8,306 bases of DNA from Mesotoga sp. UBA6090. GTDB taxonomy: Bacteria > Thermotogota > Thermotogae > Petrotogales > Kosmotogaceae. This document shows, piece by piece, positions 6,701 through 8,306 of the stretch. Below the pieces are notes generated by a model. It was given only the letters and a program-made list of their open reading frames with translations, was not told the DNA's origin and ran no database searches. The first letter of the stretch is position 1. Each line of letters starts with the position of its first letter. Position numbers and translations under genes: made by a program. Where the stretch lies: the NCBI RefSeq assembly GCF_002435945.1, contig NZ_DIXC01000010.1, positions 1 through 8,306 on the forward strand. Direction: 5' to 3'.

Positions 6701-7723
6701 TTGAGAGAGTACTATAAGTACATAAACGTTTCCGGAAGCAAAAAGATTATGTGTGATATAGAGCCCAAGATTGCCCTTGCAAAGGAAATTGGCAAGCGAG
6801 TAGTTGAAGAGCAAAACTGGATTCTTTTTAATGGCGGTGCTATGAGCATCAATGATTCTAAGGAATCTACCGCCATAGACTATTTTTCTGCTCTTGGAGC
6901 ACAAGAGTACCTCAAAGATAAAGGTTTGTCCAGTAAAAGCAAAATCCTCACTCTTCATCCCATAAACTCTGACCACTTAATGCATAGAATCGGTAAGGTT
7001 GAAATATCAAAAAGATCAACTCCAGCACTTCGTCGATTTGACTTAGTGATAAAGGCTAATGGTATTATTACGATTGAAGGCCTTGAAGGCCTAAAGACTC
7101 TTCTTGAACTCTCTATTGCCATGAATAAACCGATTATTCCTATTCCTTGTACAGGCGGTGCGTCCCGACAAACATGGTATACGTACGAAAACGAAATATT
7201 AGAATGTTTTTCAATCAGCCGTTCTTCTTTTGAATATGAGATACTTACTTCAGGGTTAACTCACACACAAATTCTTGCTGAGACAGTCATAAGATTGATG
7301 AAACAAGTCTTGAACCCATTCTGTTTTGTTGCTATGCCTTATGGGGGATTATTTGACGAGCTTTACTTCTCTCAAATAGCACCTGCTGTGCGATCATTGT
7401 ATCTTGAGCCCGTCAGATCAGACCAATCAATTGATATTGGTTACATTTATGATAGAATGTTGAACTCAATAAGAACTTCAAGAGTTGTGATCGCGGATAT
7501 ATCTGGATCAAATCCCAATGTTATGTATGAGCTAGGAGTTGCTCACTCATTTGAAAAGCCAGTAATCTTGATTTGTCAAACAGATAAATCAAATTCCTTA
7601 GCTTCAGAAATTCCTTTCGATATCCATATGCAAAGAGTGTTTGGCTATTCTCCCGAAAGAAAAAATGATCTTAAGAACTTGATAGAAAAGGTACTCTCTA
7701 GACTTCTGAAAAGCAACTGGTAA
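6701..7723 (+). CDS. SLOG domain fused to a nucleoside 2-deoxyribosyltransferase-like (DRHyd/TIR-like) domain
   Basis: The product is 340 aa from TTG 6701. AGGAGAG (6685-6691), lying inside the end of the previous gene, is its ribosome site 9 nt upstream, and there is only 1 nt between the genes, so they are translated from one operon. Residues about 5-200 form a Rossmann-like SLOG domain: INVSGSKK (8-15), WILFNGGA (40-47), DLVIKANGIITIEGLEG (114-130) and KPIIPIPCTGGASRQTW (143-159). Known for the family: SLOG domains bind NAD- or ADP-ribose-type ligands or cyclic signals, as in ThsA of Thoeris. Residues about 205-338 are the widespread module with FCFVAMPYGGLFDELY (208-223), RVVIADISGSNPNVMYELG (261-279), EKPVIL and IPFDI. 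It belongs with nucleoside 2-deoxyribosyltransferase/DRHyd and TIR folds. E277 is the candidate catalytic glutamate. The arrangement suggests a ligand-gated glycosidase; a pure binding role is the alternative. Confidence 0.85.
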   Translation: MREYYKYINVSGSKKIMCDIEPKIALAKEIGKRVVEEQNWILFNGGAMSINDSKESTAIDYFSALGAQEYLKDKGLSSKSKILTLHPINSDHLMHRIGKVEISKRSTPALRRFDLVIKANGIITIEGLEGLKTLLELSIAMNKPIIPIPCTGGASRQTWYTYENEILECFSISRSSFEYEILTSGLTHTQILAETVIRLMKQVLNPFCFVAMPYGGLFDELYFSQIAPAVRSLYLEPVRSDQSIDIGYIYDRMLNSIRTSRVVIADISGSNPNVMYELGVAHSFEKPVILICQTDKSNSLASEIPFDIHMQRVFGYSPERKNDLKNLIEKVLSRLLKSNW

Positions 7724-8038
7724 ATAATATCAATAGATACCTTGTTCAGATTCCTTTTAGCGGATGGAGTTAGACTATTATGCTCGCCTAATAATTTCAC
7801 TTATGTCTTACCGATTTATTTCATGAAAGTTCCATCGCTTTTTCGACCTTCTTTCGCGCTTTAGGTGTCAGAATTTGGTCGCTATTTCGAATTCATCGTA
7901 GTGCATAATCTGTGAGTTATCGAGGCGGGTTGTTTTTAGGGCTTTTTGGCAAGTAGATGCGGTTCTTCCCAAATGTATGGAAACAAGTCAAATGATTCGT
8001 AAAATTGGGTAAGTCAATGATTTTATTATCGAAAGCGC
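7724..8038. other. Intergenic stretch without recognised genes
   Basis: All frames are broken by frequent stops and nothing recognisable was found. A short minus-strand frame ending at 7821 reads ILTPKARKKVEKAMELS. It looks protein-like, but it is too short to name and has no start or ribosome site. No clear rho-independent terminator was seen after the SLOG gene. Confidence 0.45.
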
Positions 8039-8218
8039 ATGAGAGAGTCAGAAAATTACTTGGGCGACAGATTGTTTGCTGCAGAATATAAGTACTGGTA
8101 ATTGCAGTGATTGACAAAGAACGGTAATGAAGACAAAGATCTAGTGAATATTCTAATGATTAGCGATAGCATTAAGCCATGGAATGAACTAGAATCATCT
8201 GTGAGAAACATTGACTGA
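8039..8218 (+). pseudogene. Degenerate RyR-domain remnant with in-frame stops
   Basis: One frame reads GDRLFAAEYKYW, then TAA (8099) and TGA (8108), then TKNGNEDKDLVN, SDSIKPWNELESSVRNID and TGA (8216). It aligns by eye with the intact RyR domain at the end of the gene at 880-2610. LFAAEYKYW matches LAQVEHNRW, with H changed to Y. The distance from Gly to the PW pair is 17 residues against 18. KPWNEL matches RPWEEL, and both end in VRNID/LRNID, with a gap of about 7 residues in between. The order and spacing of all three blocks in one frame make chance less likely, but no profile search could be run. ATG 8039 is merely the first Met in the frame. The parent gene is not visible upstream, so only the domain survives. 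Confidence 0.42.
8073..8093 (+). repeat. 21-nt direct repeat, copy 1
   Basis: The 21 bases here, containing TTTGCTGCAGAATATAAG, are identical to 8262-8282. The copies are 189 nt apart and lie in the same reading frame relative to the FAAEYK peptide they encode. Allowing a 3-nt gap, the identity extends into the following TGG codon. Confidence 0.9.
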
Positions 8219-8236
8219 CACTGATATATTTTCTGA

Positions 8237-8306
8237 TCTGATATTGAACGAGTCGCTGAAGTGTTTGCTGCAGAATATAAGTGGCTCTTCCTCAGATTAT
8301 ATGAAC
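8237..8306 (+). pseudogene. Possible second RyR-domain remnant, running off the window
   Basis: In the same frame as the previous remnant, and after stops at 8222 and 8234, the sequence reads SDIERVAEVFAAEYKW and then LFLRLYE to the window edge. It repeats the FAAEYK block of the first remnant, with one codon fewer before the Trp. RyR domains often occur in tandem in known proteins, so this could be the next repeat of a decayed tandem-RyR gene. It could also be a short duplication. No stop is seen between 8237 and the edge, so an intact gene starting near here (for example at GTG 8261) cannot be excluded. Confidence 0.3.
8262..8282 (+). repeat. 21-nt direct repeat, copy 2
   Basis: This is an exact match to 8073-8093. 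The flanks of the two copies are only weakly similar. The repeat therefore marks either a duplicated protein motif (the start of tandem RyR units) or a small recombination scar. Confidence 0.9.

Noticed and set aside
7821..7895. Short minus-strand frame ending ILTPKARKKVEKAMELS
   Set aside because: It is about 22 codons, with no start or homologue I can name. It could be a gene tail but is not supported.
7917..8117. 66-codon minus-strand frame
   Set aside because: It is antisense to the RyR-like remnant and has no ribosome site or domain signal.
8073..8282. CRISPR array
   Set aside because: There are only two copies, 189 nt apart. The spacing is far too long and no cas genes are in the window.

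Overview
The window looks like an accessory (defence or conflict) island from a bacterium. The best guess is a Thermotogota of the Mesotoga/Kosmotoga type. This rests on purine-rich Shine-Dalgarno sequences (GGAGG-like), use of TTG starts, AGA/AGG-dominated arginine codons, Glu/Lys-rich proteins and medium-to-low GC that varies between genes. The assignment is an inference from style, not from a marker gene. No rRNA, tRNA, transposase, integrase or CRISPR array was seen.

Left part (1-5330). A TIR-domain gene runs leftwards off the window (1-692, minus strand). It diverges across an AT-rich intergenic region from a rightward cluster. First in the cluster (880-2610) is a membrane protein with two predicted transmembrane helices, two Rossmann-like (TrkA-N/RCK-like) modules and a C-terminal RyR domain. 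Second, 20 nt downstream (2631-4973), is a large TIR-NACHT(STAND)-TPR protein. Third, 53 nt further on, is the decayed start of a DUF4062 gene (5027-5263). It keeps its ribosome binding site and start codon but is broken by in-frame TAG codons.

Right part (5331-8306). After about 370 nt of AT-rich non-coding DNA comes a tight two-gene operon with a 1-nt gap. The first gene (5704-6699) encodes a protein whose C-terminal half carries the landmarks of an uracil-phosphoribosyltransferase-like fold. The second (6701-7723) encodes a SLOG domain fused to a nucleoside 2-deoxyribosyltransferase-like (DRHyd/TIR-like) domain. The last 580 nt hold no intact gene. Near the right edge (8039-8306), in one reading frame interrupted by several stops, are what look like one and a half remnants of RyR domains. 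They share a 21-nt exact direct repeat that marks the same position in both.

How it may work together (inference). Nearly every recognisable domain belongs to the nucleotide-centred conflict repertoire: TIR NADases, SLOG sensors of NAD- or ADP-ribose-type signals, RyR domains proposed as sensors, STAND switches, and DRHyd-type glycosidases. One reading is that TIR proteins act as enzymes, the STAND protein as a threat-activated switch, and the RyR membrane protein as sensor or effector. The PRTase plus SLOG-DRHyd pair would be a second cassette acting on nucleosides or nucleotides. The pairing of a UPRTase-like protein with a SLOG-DRHyd protein is the strongest candidate for a little-described system. 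The two decayed genes indicate active turnover of the island.
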